A DNA stretch of 64,000 nt from Cristatella mucedo (Eukaryota > Bryozoa > Phylactolaemata > Cristatellidae). The stretch spans positions 62,001 through 126,000 of the forward strand of contig WPIO01000195.1 in the NCBI GenBank assembly GCA_009760855.2, written 5' to 3'. Both the position numbers and the translations under genes were made by a program. Numbering within the stretch: position 1 is the stretch's first letter; each line of letters opens with the position of its first letter. Shown piece after piece: positions 34,096 through 45,419 of this stretch. Below the pieces are notes generated by a model. That model had not been told where the DNA came from and did no database searches. It saw only the letters and a list, made by a program, of their open reading frames with translations.

Positions 34096-34914
34096 CGCTC
34101 GAGTCCCTCGTCCAATCGGCGGGCGCGTTGCGAGACGAGTGCTGACCTCGACCCGCCCGCGGCCGGTCGTTACTATGCAGAGAAGGAGCTCAAACGGCAC
34201 GAGTACTTCAAAGAAGAACTCAAGAGGCTGCAGAAGAGCATGGAGCACGACGCCACGAAAATAAAGGCACCGCCCGTGTGAGTTTGCACCCTCAGCCAAG
34301 CGTCTGCCGCTGCTCCCAGCGGCAGACGCTGCGACGCAGCGTCTGCCGGCCGCGATCCCTCGGAGTGAACGGCCGGCGCGCCGGCGGCGGCGGCGGCGGG
34401 TCCGCATAACGCAAAGCCTCTGATGCCGCGGCGCGAATCGCTCTAGTGCTAATCAAGCCTGCAATGTTTTCAGTCGCGAATACTATCCCAATTGCTTCAA
34501 TTCACTCGAGCCCTACTTCAACACGTTTACGGCGGCCTACGTTATAGAGAAGGTAGGCCGATCGACCACGAACGGTCGCTTCGACAGGTGCTGCGAGTTC
34601 ATTTTCGTTCGAACGCGTCGTCTGCCGAGCTGTGAACCTCGTGCTTACCGGGACTGCTCACTTGCTCTTTCTGGCTTTGCTAAGCCGGCTTCTTCCTTAC
34701 TAAATTCTTACCTCTCACAGTGCATCTCTCTTCGCTGAGCCGTGTTATGAATCTATACAGATATAATTGAGGTTACAAATCGGGCTCTTCCGAGCTGCAT
34801 ACCTGGGGCTTCATAAGGGGAGCCTAGAATCCATGCATCATTGGCTGAATAAAACGTGCGACTAATTAGGCCTAAACAAATTCTGGTTATTCTCTCTCTC
34901 CCTCTCTGTCTGTC

Positions 34915-34965
<51 letters not shown>

Positions 34966-34992
34966 GCGTGTCTGTCTGTCTGTCTGTCTGTC

Positions 34993-35086
<94 letters not shown>

Positions 35087-35771
35087 GAGACAGTCAACGT
35101 TCAAATGACTTGCTGGCTTTACTGAAAAATATTCTTGAGGCTGTGTTTGCTCTTTGATAGGTTCTGGAGGTTTAAAGGTTTGACTTCTACATCCAGTCAT
35201 TACTGACGTTAAATCCCAGGACAAAACTAGGGACTGTCCACCACGACTGCTGGATGCAGACCTTACTAGCTCCCTGGTTCTATCTAGACTGGCCTAATGT
35301 AATTCACTTTTGGTCGGGCTACCGGAAAAAAAGACATTAGGCTTGTGCAGCTTGTAATAAACATGGCTGCTAGATTGGTACACAAATCCAAAAGGCTCAG
35401 ACATGCGTCTCCTTTGTTGACATGACCAATGTGACTTTGGGTTGGTCAGTGGCTATAGGTCAAAGCTTTTACGCATACTCTCAGGGCTCGCCCAGGCTTT
35501 ACTCTTTAATACCTAGCTGAACTGCTGCACCCGTTTCAGCGGCCCCGAGCCTTCAGAATCTAAATCTGTGGACAATAAATGAGCTGCTCCATTCTTTCAT
35601 TCAAAAACTTTTGGAGATATAAGCGTCTGCGCTGCAAGCTCCAAGGCTGTGGAAATCACTTCGACAATTCACGACGCAACGACGCCTCTCTTGCTGCCGA
35701 CTGCGGCATATCCATTCTAGCTCTCTTTTAATTCCACGTTTCTCACTTCCTCCTGACTCAGCTACGATTCA

Positions 35772-35861
<90 letters not shown>

Positions 35862-38800
35862 TTCGTGAGATGCAATTTGATGGCTATAGTTTGCGAACCA
35901 AAAGCCGCATAGGCATTGATAGCACTGAAGCTTTATTGAGTCACAGACGGAGATGCATTATATTGCAATGCCAAACAAGATCGTCGCAATTTTTTCTTTT
36001 CTTAATCTTAATCCTAAATGCACGCGTTCAAAATTTATTAGCTGAATCAACGTCTATATAATGAGATAAATTTAGAAAGCATTAGATTATCATTTGCCCA
36101 TATAGACGCCAATCAAACTACGAGCAGTTTCGCTCAAGTTGCTTTAGTTATTTGAGCTGTGAAATTTTCCACCACCTGTAGAAAAAAAAGCAGAGCACCA
36201 AGATTTGCAATTTTTTTCTTTCAAGACAGTAATAAATGTTTTATTGAAACTTAATACTAACATGCGTAGTGAATTAAGATAGCATAAACTTACGTGCATG
36301 CGGAATGGAATACTGGTCCTTACATCAGCATTCTAGCACGACTCTTCGATGAAGTTTTACCAATTCCTGGTGTGTATGGACCAACATGTTTCGTATCATT
36401 GACGCTAATGCTTGAGCAGTCGCGTTCAATCAAAAGATATGAGCTTGCATCTTTTGGTACCTGTAGATAGCCATAACTGACGTATGCCTCTCTCACTCGC
36501 GCACACACAGGATACCACCAAGCACGGTGAATACCAATCCAGGCAGACGGCACTCGGTCTAGTTGACCCGTGGGTCGATCACCAAATGGACGTCACCCTA
36601 CTGCCTAAAACTGTAGTGAAAGAACCAGCACCGTTCAGGGAGCCGTAAGTTAGCCAGTATAAGGCCAATCTTTGGGCAAGTAAACTTGAAAGTGAATATT
36701 TTTTCCTTTTTGAAAAATGTGCACGCTCTCAAGCCTACCAATCGAACATCGCCGCGCGTGATGCGCTCTTGTCTGTGTGCGCACCCGCGCTTTCGAAACC
36801 GGTTAGACGCGTTCGAACAGCGAACACCGTTTGCTCCAGGCAACGCTCAAATCCGACATCACCGCTAGCACCTCTAAGCCAACTATTTCGCAGCACATGA
36901 GCGTGGGCAATGACTCCATTCATTGGCGGGCGAGCACTACCGGAAGCACCTTTCCTTTCTAACCTTGTGGCCATTTCAGGCCAAAGAAGGAGAAGAAGCA
37001 AGGAGATGGAAGTACAATACTGCCCGTGTTTCATGACGTCACGATGGAAGGAAAGGATCTCGCTCGCAAACTCGACTACGGCGACGTGCCCGCTCTGAGG
37101 TATTCGCTTCTCTTTGGCTGGGCGCGAAGGTGGCGCCTTCTGAATCGGAATCGAAATCCGTGTTAAGCTCGCGTCTACTTGCACGCCCCCCCCATATGCA
37201 CAACGCGAAGTGACCGGACAGAGTATTATGCAAGTGGCTTACGAAAGCGAGTTGAAAACGGCAAATCGAGTCCAGCGATAGGAAACGCACCGAGCGCCGA
37301 TTCTACCGAATGAAAGCCTCCTCTAAAAACAAATCGAGTCGAGAGAAAAGCGTCCGGCGGCGGCGGCTGTCTGAGCACGCCTTCCCTTATCCATATCCAA
37401 TTGTCCACTGCGCTAACCAAGCGAGCTATTACCCATATGCGCAAGGTACCGCGTGCGTGTGCGCATTCGTGCGCGCGTGTTCGATCGTGCTCGCCTGTTC
37501 GCGAGTTCTGGCAGTCATAATAGGTTTTTGTCTTGGTGGAGTTTTTTCAAAGAGAAAAAACAGCGACGCAGTTCGCAAGCTTTAATATAAGGCGAAGCCG
37601 CTAAACGGTTTGCCACCAAGTTTTACGAGAACCCGTCGCGAGCCTGTTAACAACACTGGCGAGACGCCTAAAGATCGAAAAACGGGTCCGAATTCAGGTG
37701 TCTGCGATACAAGCCAGTTCTTTGGCTATAGCGGCACCACAAGCCTAGTAACTTATAAACTAACCTTTTCAATAAGAGATAGAGCAGACAGCAGGAACTG
37801 CCAAGTGCTTAAATGCGGCGATATTTGCGTAGCGTGGCGACAAGAAAGATTAAACGGCAGGCACATTTTGTAATGTTCGAAGGCTGAACGATTACATATG
37901 GCTGGCTGGCTCCAAAGCTTCTAATTAAGAAAGCTCGTCGGATATTGAAGAGCAATTTAATTTTGCCGCCGCTCTCTCTTTCTCTCTCTGTGCCATTTGT
38001 TTACCCTCTTAATTAAAAGCCTTATTTAAATTCTCATGCTTACACATGCGCCACTCCAGCCATCGACTCTGGTTTATAGCACTGATTCCTAACTTCGTGA
38101 CCAGTCTTTCAATGTGAGGGTGCCCACGCCCCCGAGCGTTGCCGACAGACCCGCGATGCGTTCTTCTAGAAGATGCTTGCTGCGAACCGTTAAGCAACTT
38201 CACTTTACGGAAGCATTCGAAAAGAAGCGTCGCTGCTTTTTCTCTTTGAGAACTCCACGTCGAGACAGAAGCATTTCTCCTGCCGAACGCGCGAGCATGC
38301 ACGAACGCGTGTGTGCACGCGTGTGCACGTGCGTGCTCCGTACTTGCAAAGCTCGTTTGGCACTATCGACTTTTCCATTACTGACGCCAACCTTTCCACC
38401 TAATTGGAGCATTTCTACGCTACCGATGCAGAACAAAATGGGCGACCGACTGCGTCCCGCCCACCTCCTCCATCCGCCTCCCAGCTGCTCTTAGGAAAGG
38501 TGGATAAGACGGATGATGTCGCGCGAATTCGAGGGCTTCCCGCGGCTGCCGTCATGCCAGCACCCGCAGGAACTCGTCCTCCATTGCAATCGTCATTGTA
38601 GACGAGTGTGTGTGAAAGGAAAAAGAAAAGCGTGCATAAGAATATAGCATATAAGAAAGTCTTTCCCCGAAAGTGCACAGTCTAAAGTCACGTGCGCCGT
38701 TAGCCGTGTGTCAGTGCATTCTTTATGCACTGACGCACACTGCGTCTTCTTTTAAGGAGTGGGTGATGCCGCGACTAAAACGCATGAACACCCTAAAGTG

Positions 38801-38991
38801 CACAGTCTAAAGTAGTGTTCGCCGTTAGCCGTGCCTCAGCGCATTCTGTATGCACTGACGCACACTGCGTCTTCTTTTAAGAAGTGGGTGATGCCGCGGC
38901 TAAAACGCATAAACACCCTAAAGTACATGGTCTACAGTAACGTTCGCCGTAAGCCGCGTGTCAGTGCATTCTTTATGCATACACACACACA

Positions 38992-39028
<37 letters not shown>

Positions 39029-42000
39029 TGCGTCTTCTTTTAAGATGTAGGTGATGCGGCGGCTAAAACGCTTAAACACCCCACGGTCAGAGACTTGACC
39101 TGAGTGCCTCGATAACACTAGAGCGCGCCGACCTCAGCAGCTGATATTTTCGACGAGCGGGTGTATGCTACACGCCCAACGGGGTTTTGATTAGTTGGCC
39201 GTCACAACAAGGACGCTTAAGCCGCGTTTACCCAGTACGGCTTGCTTCTGTCCTGCTTCAGTCTTTGGTGCATACTTCGCCAACACCGGGACCCCAAGGT
39301 CCAAGGCTGCTGGAGCACTCAACAAAAGACAGCCGAGAAGCTGATCGCGGTTCTACCTCTGGGCCAAGACTGAGGCAGTGCCGAACACGCGACACGTGAC
39401 GATTCGCAGGCACTCGCGAGGGCGCCTTCTTCGTTGAATTACGAGTCACGGCGGACGACACGAGCGGCGAAGTGATTTACTTGCTCCCGAGAATACACGG
39501 AAGCATGGGAAGCAGCGAGCTCTTCGTGTAGAAATCACATCATTAGGCGGCGGCGAGTGGTACGGGCCATTTCGGAACGGGCGAAATTCGTCTCAGGGTG
39601 CACCCTACCTCCCCAACGAAAGCAATTTTCCCACGACCACTCTAGGGGACGGAGCTAGTTGGCTGCTAGAAGGATGCAAGCCCGGTCGTGCGAAATTCTT
39701 GCAAGGGACAAGACCTAAGCGGGACAGAAGCGAGACGTGCCGCGAAAAATGCGGCGCGTCAAAGTAAAAGCCGTCAAAATAAAAGCTCCTCCTCAGCAGT
39801 CGGCAGATTCGGCGGCACGCTCGACAACTAGTGGCGAATCGTCGGAGCGGAATCGGCGGCTCCGAGTTAGGTAGGAAAGTCGCTATGCGTCAGCGCAGCT
39901 TAATGACGCTTGGGCAGCACTGACAGCGGCGATGGAAAGGGACACGACAAACGACAGCCACGAACGCTTTTCCTTCGAATCTCTTTTCAGGATGCTTTTA
40001 TTCATTTGCCTCGGATCGTGCCTGCATTGCATTGTGCGTTTCCTTTCGTTTGACTCAATGCGATGCTTTCAGTTTAATTGCCTTTGCAGCTCGCCAGAGT
40101 ACTCTTGGCTGCTACTTCGTTTTGCAGAGGGATTCATATCGATATGATTTTTTTAAAGGCACACAACATGCAGACTGAATTATCTAAACAATCCTTAAAA
40201 TAGCGACTGCGAAAATCAACCTGAACATGGTGCCTCACTGGCCGAACCACGAGCCTTCTGCTAGTAACGTTTCTTGATTATTATTTCTCCTGGCAGTCGC
40301 TTGCCTTGCAGCCGCTGTGCTGCTGCTTGCTGGCGCTGCCGGTTCAGCACAGCCGTGCAACCGTAATGTCACGCTAGAAAGCTCCTAATTCCACGCGCAG
40401 CCACAGCACAGCTGCCAGAGATGGGTTCACAGCTTACGTAGATTAACGCACTTGCTTCAAGGAGCAGCTTACACGTGTCTGTCTGCTTCGCTTTGTTTTG
40501 TGTACTTTAGGACTCCTTAAATGCTTCTTCATTGTCAAAGGACTGTCCGAAATCAGCCAGCCTCAGGGCTATCACTACTACTTGCAGTGTGGGGGGGCAA
40601 TACAAACTTGCTTGGTCCGCGACATAAACCCACGACCTGGATCCTGTAGACCAAGCAGCACACCCATAGGCTAAGACGGGGGAGAGAGGAGGGTGGCAGA
40701 GGTGGCAGAGGTGGCAGGGTTTCAGAGCCCACTCGGCTGACTCAACGTGACCCTCCTCGACAGCTGTAGCTCTCTCTGAGCTTTCATATGATGTACCACA
40801 CTTTCCAGGATGGGCAATCGACTGAGGAAATCCTCTCCACAACTTATGGGCAACAACATTGCTTCGACTGCCAACCCAGCCATAACTTGTGGGCAACAAC
40901 ATTGCTTCGGCTGCCAACCCAATCTTGTTTAGCTTCCCGGTGATGCAAATCAAATGTCACTCACTTTCTCGACTGTCTTCCTGACTCGATCGACTATTCA
41001 TCTCACTTTCGCTTTGTTTTGTGAGGTAAAGTCCGTTGGCAACTATATGCAAACCGAAAGTAGCATAGGCTATGAGTGCGTTCTAGAAAACTCTTATGAG
41101 TTAAACCAACTTGTTCTTTGTGGAGGTATATACAGAGATATGTGCATACATATAACCACTGCCATTCTATGGTGAAGCTGGTGAATAGCACCATACTGGG
41201 TGGCCGCTCGTGGCCGATTTTACCACTCTCAAGACTTAGTAGCTGTCCGTTGTCACCCGATACGTTCTCTACTCATAAATCTGACCTTTGAGACCTTTCC
41301 TGACCACAGAAATTGCCATGTCTCTGCCTGTCTGGATACGATCTCCTTTACTCTAGCAGCATTATTTTCGGACAGATGCGCAAACCCATACTTGCAGCCG
41401 ACCTAGTACCCCAGCAGCCATTATACTACAACTTGACTGCCTGCTGAACTTGCTAGAATCGGCAGGCTTAAAAGAGTAAGCTTCGTCAAAGCAGGTAAGC
41501 AAGTGCTCAATGCACTATCAATGCCTCGATCAGGTGGCTGCAATGTGAACTAGCATTTACACAGATCAGACCCTCCTTTCAGCTTCTTGCTTATGGATTG
41601 CAGGAGTCTTGAAAAATGGATTGCCTGGCTCCTCGTTTATGACACCCACTGTGTTTGCCCGCGGTGCCCATCAGACAATGACTTTACTGATCTTTAAACC
41701 TAGGGAGGAGCTTCAACAAAAGTACACATCTCAGGCGCAATCGAAAGTCGAGTTCGACTACAAGCGGACGAAGAACGATTTCTACAGAATGGAACTGCAC
41801 AAGCTGCACGACATTCATCCGCTCAACCGCGGCAACATGAAGGCAGCATACTTGGCATACTTGCAAAACACGCCTGGCTCCACAAAAGCCATCAAGGAAT
41901 GCATTAAGACTCTTGGTGCCCATAGTTTGGAAGACAGCCGTGCAGAGGCCGACAAAAGCACAGCTGCCGCCGATGCACCGGCCGCTGCTGAAACCGCCGC

Positions 42001-42094
42001 TGTCGACAGTAAGAAGCCACAAGCCGAGGATGAAGCTAGCAAAGAACGAGCCGATGACGGTCAGGCTCCTATCGTGGACGAGCAGACGAACTGA
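34096..42094 (+). CDS. Gene B: conserved five-exon protein of at least 301 aa, not named
   Basis: Coding exons: up to 34277, then 34474-34552, 36511-36644, 36980-37099 and 41704-42094 (TGA). All junctions are GT-AG; the phases match and 34096 to the stop gives 906 nt, an exact multiple of three. I do not recognise the family. Visible parts: a charged helical segment near the start (YYAEKELKRHEYFKEELKRL), an aromatic segment (YFNTFTAAYVIEK), a Lys-rich linker (KKEKKQG), then a soluble region ending in NRGNMKAAYLAYLQNTPGS, and a disordered Ala/Glu/Asp-rich C-terminus of about 60 residues. No signal peptide or membrane segment is seen. The 5' end is unresolved: the frame runs back through poly-Ala (CCG tract) to a TAG at 33832-33834, preceded in frame by ATG 33802. 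An ORF starting before 41704 reads through probable intron sequence and is not used. A ciliary or cytoskeletal role would be a guess. Confidence 0.7.
34299..34351. repeat. Two mutually exclusive perfect hairpins at the start of gene B intron 1
   Basis: Arms 34299-34312 and 34317-34330 form a perfect 14-bp stem with loop CTCC. The right arm can pair instead with the next copy of the same sequence (about 34337-34350) in a second 14-bp stem. The motif agcgtctgccg occurs three times, twice direct and once inverted. It begins 22 bases after the exon donor. Confidence 0.75.
34900..35083 (+). repeat. Composite (CTGT)n and (CT)n microsatellite
   Basis: CTGT units to about 35005 followed by about 78 bases of pure CT. 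It lies in gene B intron 2. Confidence 0.97.
35225..35960 (+). mobile_element. LINE A copy with internal CT microsatellite
   Basis: Segments in family order: 'tagctccctggttctatcta', 'tgtggacaataaatgagctg', 'tgtggaaatcacttcgacaa', then the 3' UTR 'cgaaccaaaagccgcatagg' near 35897-35920. It sits in gene B intron 2 and is non-coding. Confidence 0.65.
35768..35857 (+). repeat. (CT)n microsatellite inside LINE A
   Basis: About 90 bases of pure CT occupy the position of the 'ctttctctttg' segment found in the other LINE A copies, just before the 'cgtgagatg' landmark. Confidence 0.95.
37440..38348. mobile_element. Long inverted-repeat (fold-back) element in gene B intron 4
   Basis: Arms of about 230 bp, 37440-37670 and 38122-38348, are imperfect inverted copies. 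Shared landmarks, left arm versus reversed right arm, are a GC/GTGC-rich stretch, 'tggagtt', 'tcaaagagaaaaa', 'cagcgacgc', 'taaacggtt' and 'gaac-c-tcgcg'. The spacer of about 450 bp has no recognisable ORF. It could be an ancient fold-back or MITE-like transposon, or two independent insertions of one repeat in opposite orientation. Confidence 0.6.
38667..39078 (+). repeat. Minisatellite: three 124-bp units, each with a hairpin
   Basis: Units start at about 38667, 38791 and 38915. Shared landmarks are 'aaagtgcacagtctaaagt', 'cgccgttagccgtg', 'actgcgtcttcttttaag' and 'gctaaaacgcat-aacaccc'. Unit 1 carries a perfect 10-bp stem (gtcagtgcat / atgcactgac) with a 5-base loop. Unit 3 has its right stem replaced by a (CA)n tract at about 38981-39026. 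Confidence 0.85.
39580..39660 (+). repeat. Repeat family D, partial copy
   Basis: Shares 'gggtgcaccctacctcccca' and 'cgaaagcaattttcc' with the 4925-5300 copy; the following 'gggacggagctagttgg' corresponds to 'ggggggctgagcgag' there. Confidence 0.45.
40562..40680 (-). mobile_element. SINE-1 fragment, diverged
   Basis: Reverse complement of the SINE-1 hairpin block (ggctatcactactacttgca) and a B-box-like 'gggtttatgtc' region; it contains a G7 run. Gene B intron 4. Confidence 0.5.
40842..40925 (+). repeat. Tandem duplication, 43-bp unit
   Basis: Two copies of 'acttatgggcaacaacattg' plus 'cttcgactgccaaccca', starting at 40842 and 40885, with two or three differences. Confidence 0.85.
40945..41130 (+). 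mobile_element. LINE A 3' UTR fragment
   Basis: 'ctttcgctttgttttgtgag', 'aaagtccgttggcaactata', 'aaaccgaaagtagcataggc' and 'atgagtgcgttctagaaaac' match the LINE A 3' end landmarks. Gene B intron 4. Confidence 0.7.
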
Positions 42095-42549
42095 GAGACC
42101 CCCTACCCAACAGCTTGACTCGACCATTGGCAAACCGGATCAGATCGAACATGCACCGTGCTGTGGACGATGTTGCCGCTGGAGAAGAGATTTGTAGCAG
42201 CGGCAGATCCTACTGAATATAGACCGTTTGGGATAAAGGAAGCGTTTAGCCTGGCTCAAAGCGACAGAGCTTCCACCCGATAAGCCCGTTAGTCACCATT
42301 GTCCCTTGGAGGAGACTGCACATGGATGGACCGTTTCCCTTGCTTTGCCAGCCAATTAACTGCAGCTGCTGCTAGCCAGCCCTTTTCAGCTTCCAGAATA
42401 CCACATGGGTGCCAATGCATATCTGAAACGGTTGAAAACCATGCAAATGCAAATGTAACATGGTACCGGTCACTCGTAAGTTTCGTAGAAGTGCAGTGAG
42501 ATCCGGCAGTGAGACTCGGTAACTGCTGCCGGTGATAAAAGGTTTCGTG

Positions 42550-42555
42550 AATAAA
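42550..42555 (+). terminator. Candidate polyadenylation signal AATAAA for gene B
   Basis: The hexamer AATAAA lies 456 bases after the gene B stop codon on the same strand. No transcript evidence is available; position is the only support. Confidence 0.4.
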
Positions 42556-42653
42556 AGTGCCTTTTACAGCCTATTTGCATGTGCAAGCTTGCAGCATTGT
42601 CGTCCTTGTCGGCACATCACCTGCACCAGCAAGGCTTGGCTTGTATTTTCTGA

Positions 42654-42880
42654 ATTCTGCAGGCACAGCAATCACCGAGCACAGGTGCTGCAGAGCCTCC
42701 GTGCTGTACACTCGTAGATGCACTATGTGATGCACACCGCATGCACTGCCAGAGCTGCCAGAGCTTAATTCTGCAGGCACAGCAATCACCGAGCACAGGT
42801 GCTGCAGAGCCTCCGTGCTGTACACTCGTAGATGCACTATGTGATGCACACCACATGCCCTGTGCCAGAGCTGCCACTGC
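42654..42880 (+). repeat. Tandem duplication, 114-bp unit
   Basis: Two near-identical copies starting 'attctgcaggcacagcaatc' at 42654 and 42768, ending around 'ccagagctgcca'. Differences are few, so the duplication looks recent. Confidence 0.9.
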
Positions 42881-43079
42881 TTCTGTCTGAGCTCTCGCAG
42901 GCTCTCTATTAAGCATCGAATCGATTGCAAGATTCCCTCTCTGGGCTACAGGTCGCTTCACTTGTTTGCCTCAGCGTACCACTTGCCTCAGACTCCTCGC
43001 TCCTCCGTATCGTGCTCTCGCTATCTTCCCTCCAATCCGAAGCTTTCAGTCATCTAGCCGCTACTTGCACTAAATGAAC

Positions 43080-43500
43080 ATCTTTTGGCCATTGGTATTT
43101 CGGCTGATATGCACAAAAAAAGTCAGGAACTTGCTTCCGGCTTCTGTCACCACCTGCATGGACTTTGCATGGTCCCAGCTAAAGAACCATCTGTCGTGCT
43201 CAGCTTTCCATGAACTCGAGTGAACTTGTCTTTTTGTTTCTATGCTTTGCATGTTTACTCGTGCACGACTCGGAGCATTTTACTAACTTGGGGACCCACC
43301 AACCGATTACTTTTAAGTTTCTTCCTGTGTGGTTTTGCATGCCTGTCTAAGCATGACACCGTGTGTGCTTGTGCAGTCTAAGCATGATACGTCACTAACC
43401 CTTGGTTATTGCTTCTTTTGCAGTGAGATGTAAAGCATTTGGATAGAGATTTGGTTTTCTTAGGCACTACACAAACGATTTACTATTGTTATCATAATCA
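43080..43500 (+). mobile_element. LINE C 3' end with ORF2 C-terminal remnant
   Basis: Starts with a degraded ORF2 C-terminus (FRLICTKKVRNLLP, then LKNHL), similar to the 53180-53300 fragment. It continues with 'gttttgcatgcctgtctaag' and the LINE B-type tail 'aaagcatttggatagagatt' ending TACTATTGTTATC. This copy links the LINE C 3' UTR to a coding part, arguing that the family is a LINE rather than a SINE. Confidence 0.6.
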
Positions 43501-43964
43501 TAAGCTAATAGGCAACCGCTTTGCCAGAATTAACACAGCCGACTTGTTACCTGTCAGCTTCCGGAGTACCAATTCGTCTACAGTCATCGTGGTCACTGCA
43601 CTACCACCACTGGCACTTCTGCTGCACCTAAATACATGATTAACATACTCCATAAACTCCAGCTCGATTCACCAAACCTAGGCTGGTCCACAACTAACTT
43701 TGCTCACATTAGATTGCTTAAAACTGCAAATGATGAGGCAGGGATAGCCATTATGAAAACCGATTCACTCAGCCATTCTAAACTTTCAACATAAATGCCT
43801 TGCTATCACTTTCACTGAGCGTGTGCCCCTGGGAACTTTGACCAGCGTGGATTCAGTTTAGCCGAATTACCAGTGTGCCTAGTGTGATACACATAACTTA
43901 TCAGGTCTGGTAATTAAACGGCAGCTAGGATCAGCTGAACTACTAATTCACAAGATGATTTATC

Positions 43965-44140
43965 ACCCTACTGCCTCTAGGTCTTAGACCACAAGGAAAT
44001 GTGCTTGCTCTTCACGAGCCATGTCGTGGGTTCGAGCCCTGAATCGGGCGATCCTTTATTGCCCAATGCAAGCTGTGGTGACAGCCTCTAAGGCTCTTTT
44101 GCTGCTTTTCAAATGAGACTGTTGAATCAGCTATTGCTTA
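43965..44140 (+). mobile_element. SINE-1 copy
   Basis: Contains an intact-looking B box (gggttcgagccc near 44028-44039), 'gggcgatcctttattgccca', the hairpin block 'tgcaagctgtggtgacagcc' and tail 'gagactgttgaatcagct'. The A-box half is diverged. Confidence 0.75.
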
Positions 44141-44400
44141 ATGCATGCCTACGGCTTCGGCTATTCTTTTTTTGGAAATACCTGCACCCCTCACTATGGA
44201 TTGATCAAACAATGTAAGCATCAAGTACCAGGCAGCAATCAGACAGCAATCAGGCCAGCTAACTGTTGTTTAATGCATGCCTACGGCTTCGGTTATTCTT
44301 TTTTTTGGAAATACCTGCAGCCCTCACTATCGATCGATCAAACACTGCAAGCATCAAGTACCAGGCAGCAATCAGGCAGCAGCAGCAGCAGTCGTGCCCG
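44141..44400 (+). repeat. Tandem duplication, 132-bp unit
   Basis: Units begin 'atgcatgcctacggcttcgg' at 44141 and 44273 and share the T7/T8 run, 'ggaaatacctgca' and 'aagcatcaagtaccaggcag'. The second ends in a short (CAG)n. Confidence 0.9.
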
Positions 44401-45019
44401 ATGCAGCTCTACCCCCCCCCTCTGCATGTCACACTCCTATTGTCCACAGCTTTACCTTGTTACTGTATGCAGCCAATTGACCCTCCCTATGTATTGATGG
44501 ATTTGCCTTTTCGCAAAGTAAACAAAAATTATCAGTATTCACTCAGCAAAATATAGTAAACGGCATTAAAAAAATTTGAAGACGTTGGCAACTTGTGCCA
44601 AGATTATCTGCTATCTACTTAAGCAAAGACTTCATAGTAATAACATTTTTAAGGAAAGTGTGCTTAAAACTGCTGGCTCGTAGATAGTTCAGCATTGAAG
44701 CCAACGATTCAATTGCTACAATAAGCTTTGCAAGCAATAATATTAGTAATAATAACACTAGGTCGTTTGCACATAACCCTAATGGAACATACTCTCTATC
44801 AATGCACTTTGCCACTTGCTGCAAGAGAATCAATACCTATATGCTTAGTGACATTTACCTTACCAAGCATACAATTGCAAAAACGTATCATGCTTACGTC
44901 AGCATGCTGAAGCGAACATGAAGACATTCACGGCCATCATTTAGCATGATCTCTGGCTAGTCGCATGCACTGCATCATTAATAGACACGCGCGAAGCACA
45001 TCGAAACAAAAAATGACAA

Positions 45020-45400
45020 GGACACAGATAAATTAGCTGTTCCATGCCTCTGCATCAAGACCGTTGGCGACAGAAGCGTTAGCTCTGCAGGTCTTAGACT
45101 GTGGAATTCGCTTCCATGATTCTTACGGAATGACAACTACTCTCCTGCTGCCGACTATGGCTCATCCTTTTCAGCGATCCTGAGCTGCTACTTCCATGCT
45201 ACTCACTACCTCAACTGCTCTCCTGACTCTGCTATGCTTCCCACTTTCTCTTTGTTGCGTGAGAGGAAGTCTGTTGGCTACCGAATGCGTACCGAAAGCC
45301 GATTAGGCTGTGAGTACGCTATACAAAACCCTCCTGCTTAACACCCGCATAGTCTTTGTGTCTTTGTGGAGTTACAGGCGGATACATTACATTGCATTAC
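45020..45400 (+). mobile_element. LINE A 3' copy
   Basis: From 'acagataaattagctgttcc' (ORF2 C-terminus with LRLWNS-like codons) through 'gcgtaccgaaagccgattag' to the 3' end 'tgtggagttacaggcggat' and 'acattacattgcattac'. A short deletion or frameshift removes the ORF. Confidence 0.8.
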
Positions 45401-45419
45401 CAAGGGATAGCTGACCGGA

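Noticed and set aside
38667-39078. CRISPR array
   Set aside because: The three long units are adjacent and homologous throughout, with no unique spacers; the host is a eukaryote.
41609-41703. Upstream part of the 161-codon ORF as coding sequence of gene B
   Set aside because: Joining exon 4 to an acceptor at 41603 breaks the phase, whereas the acceptor at 41701-41703 (cctag) keeps it exactly.
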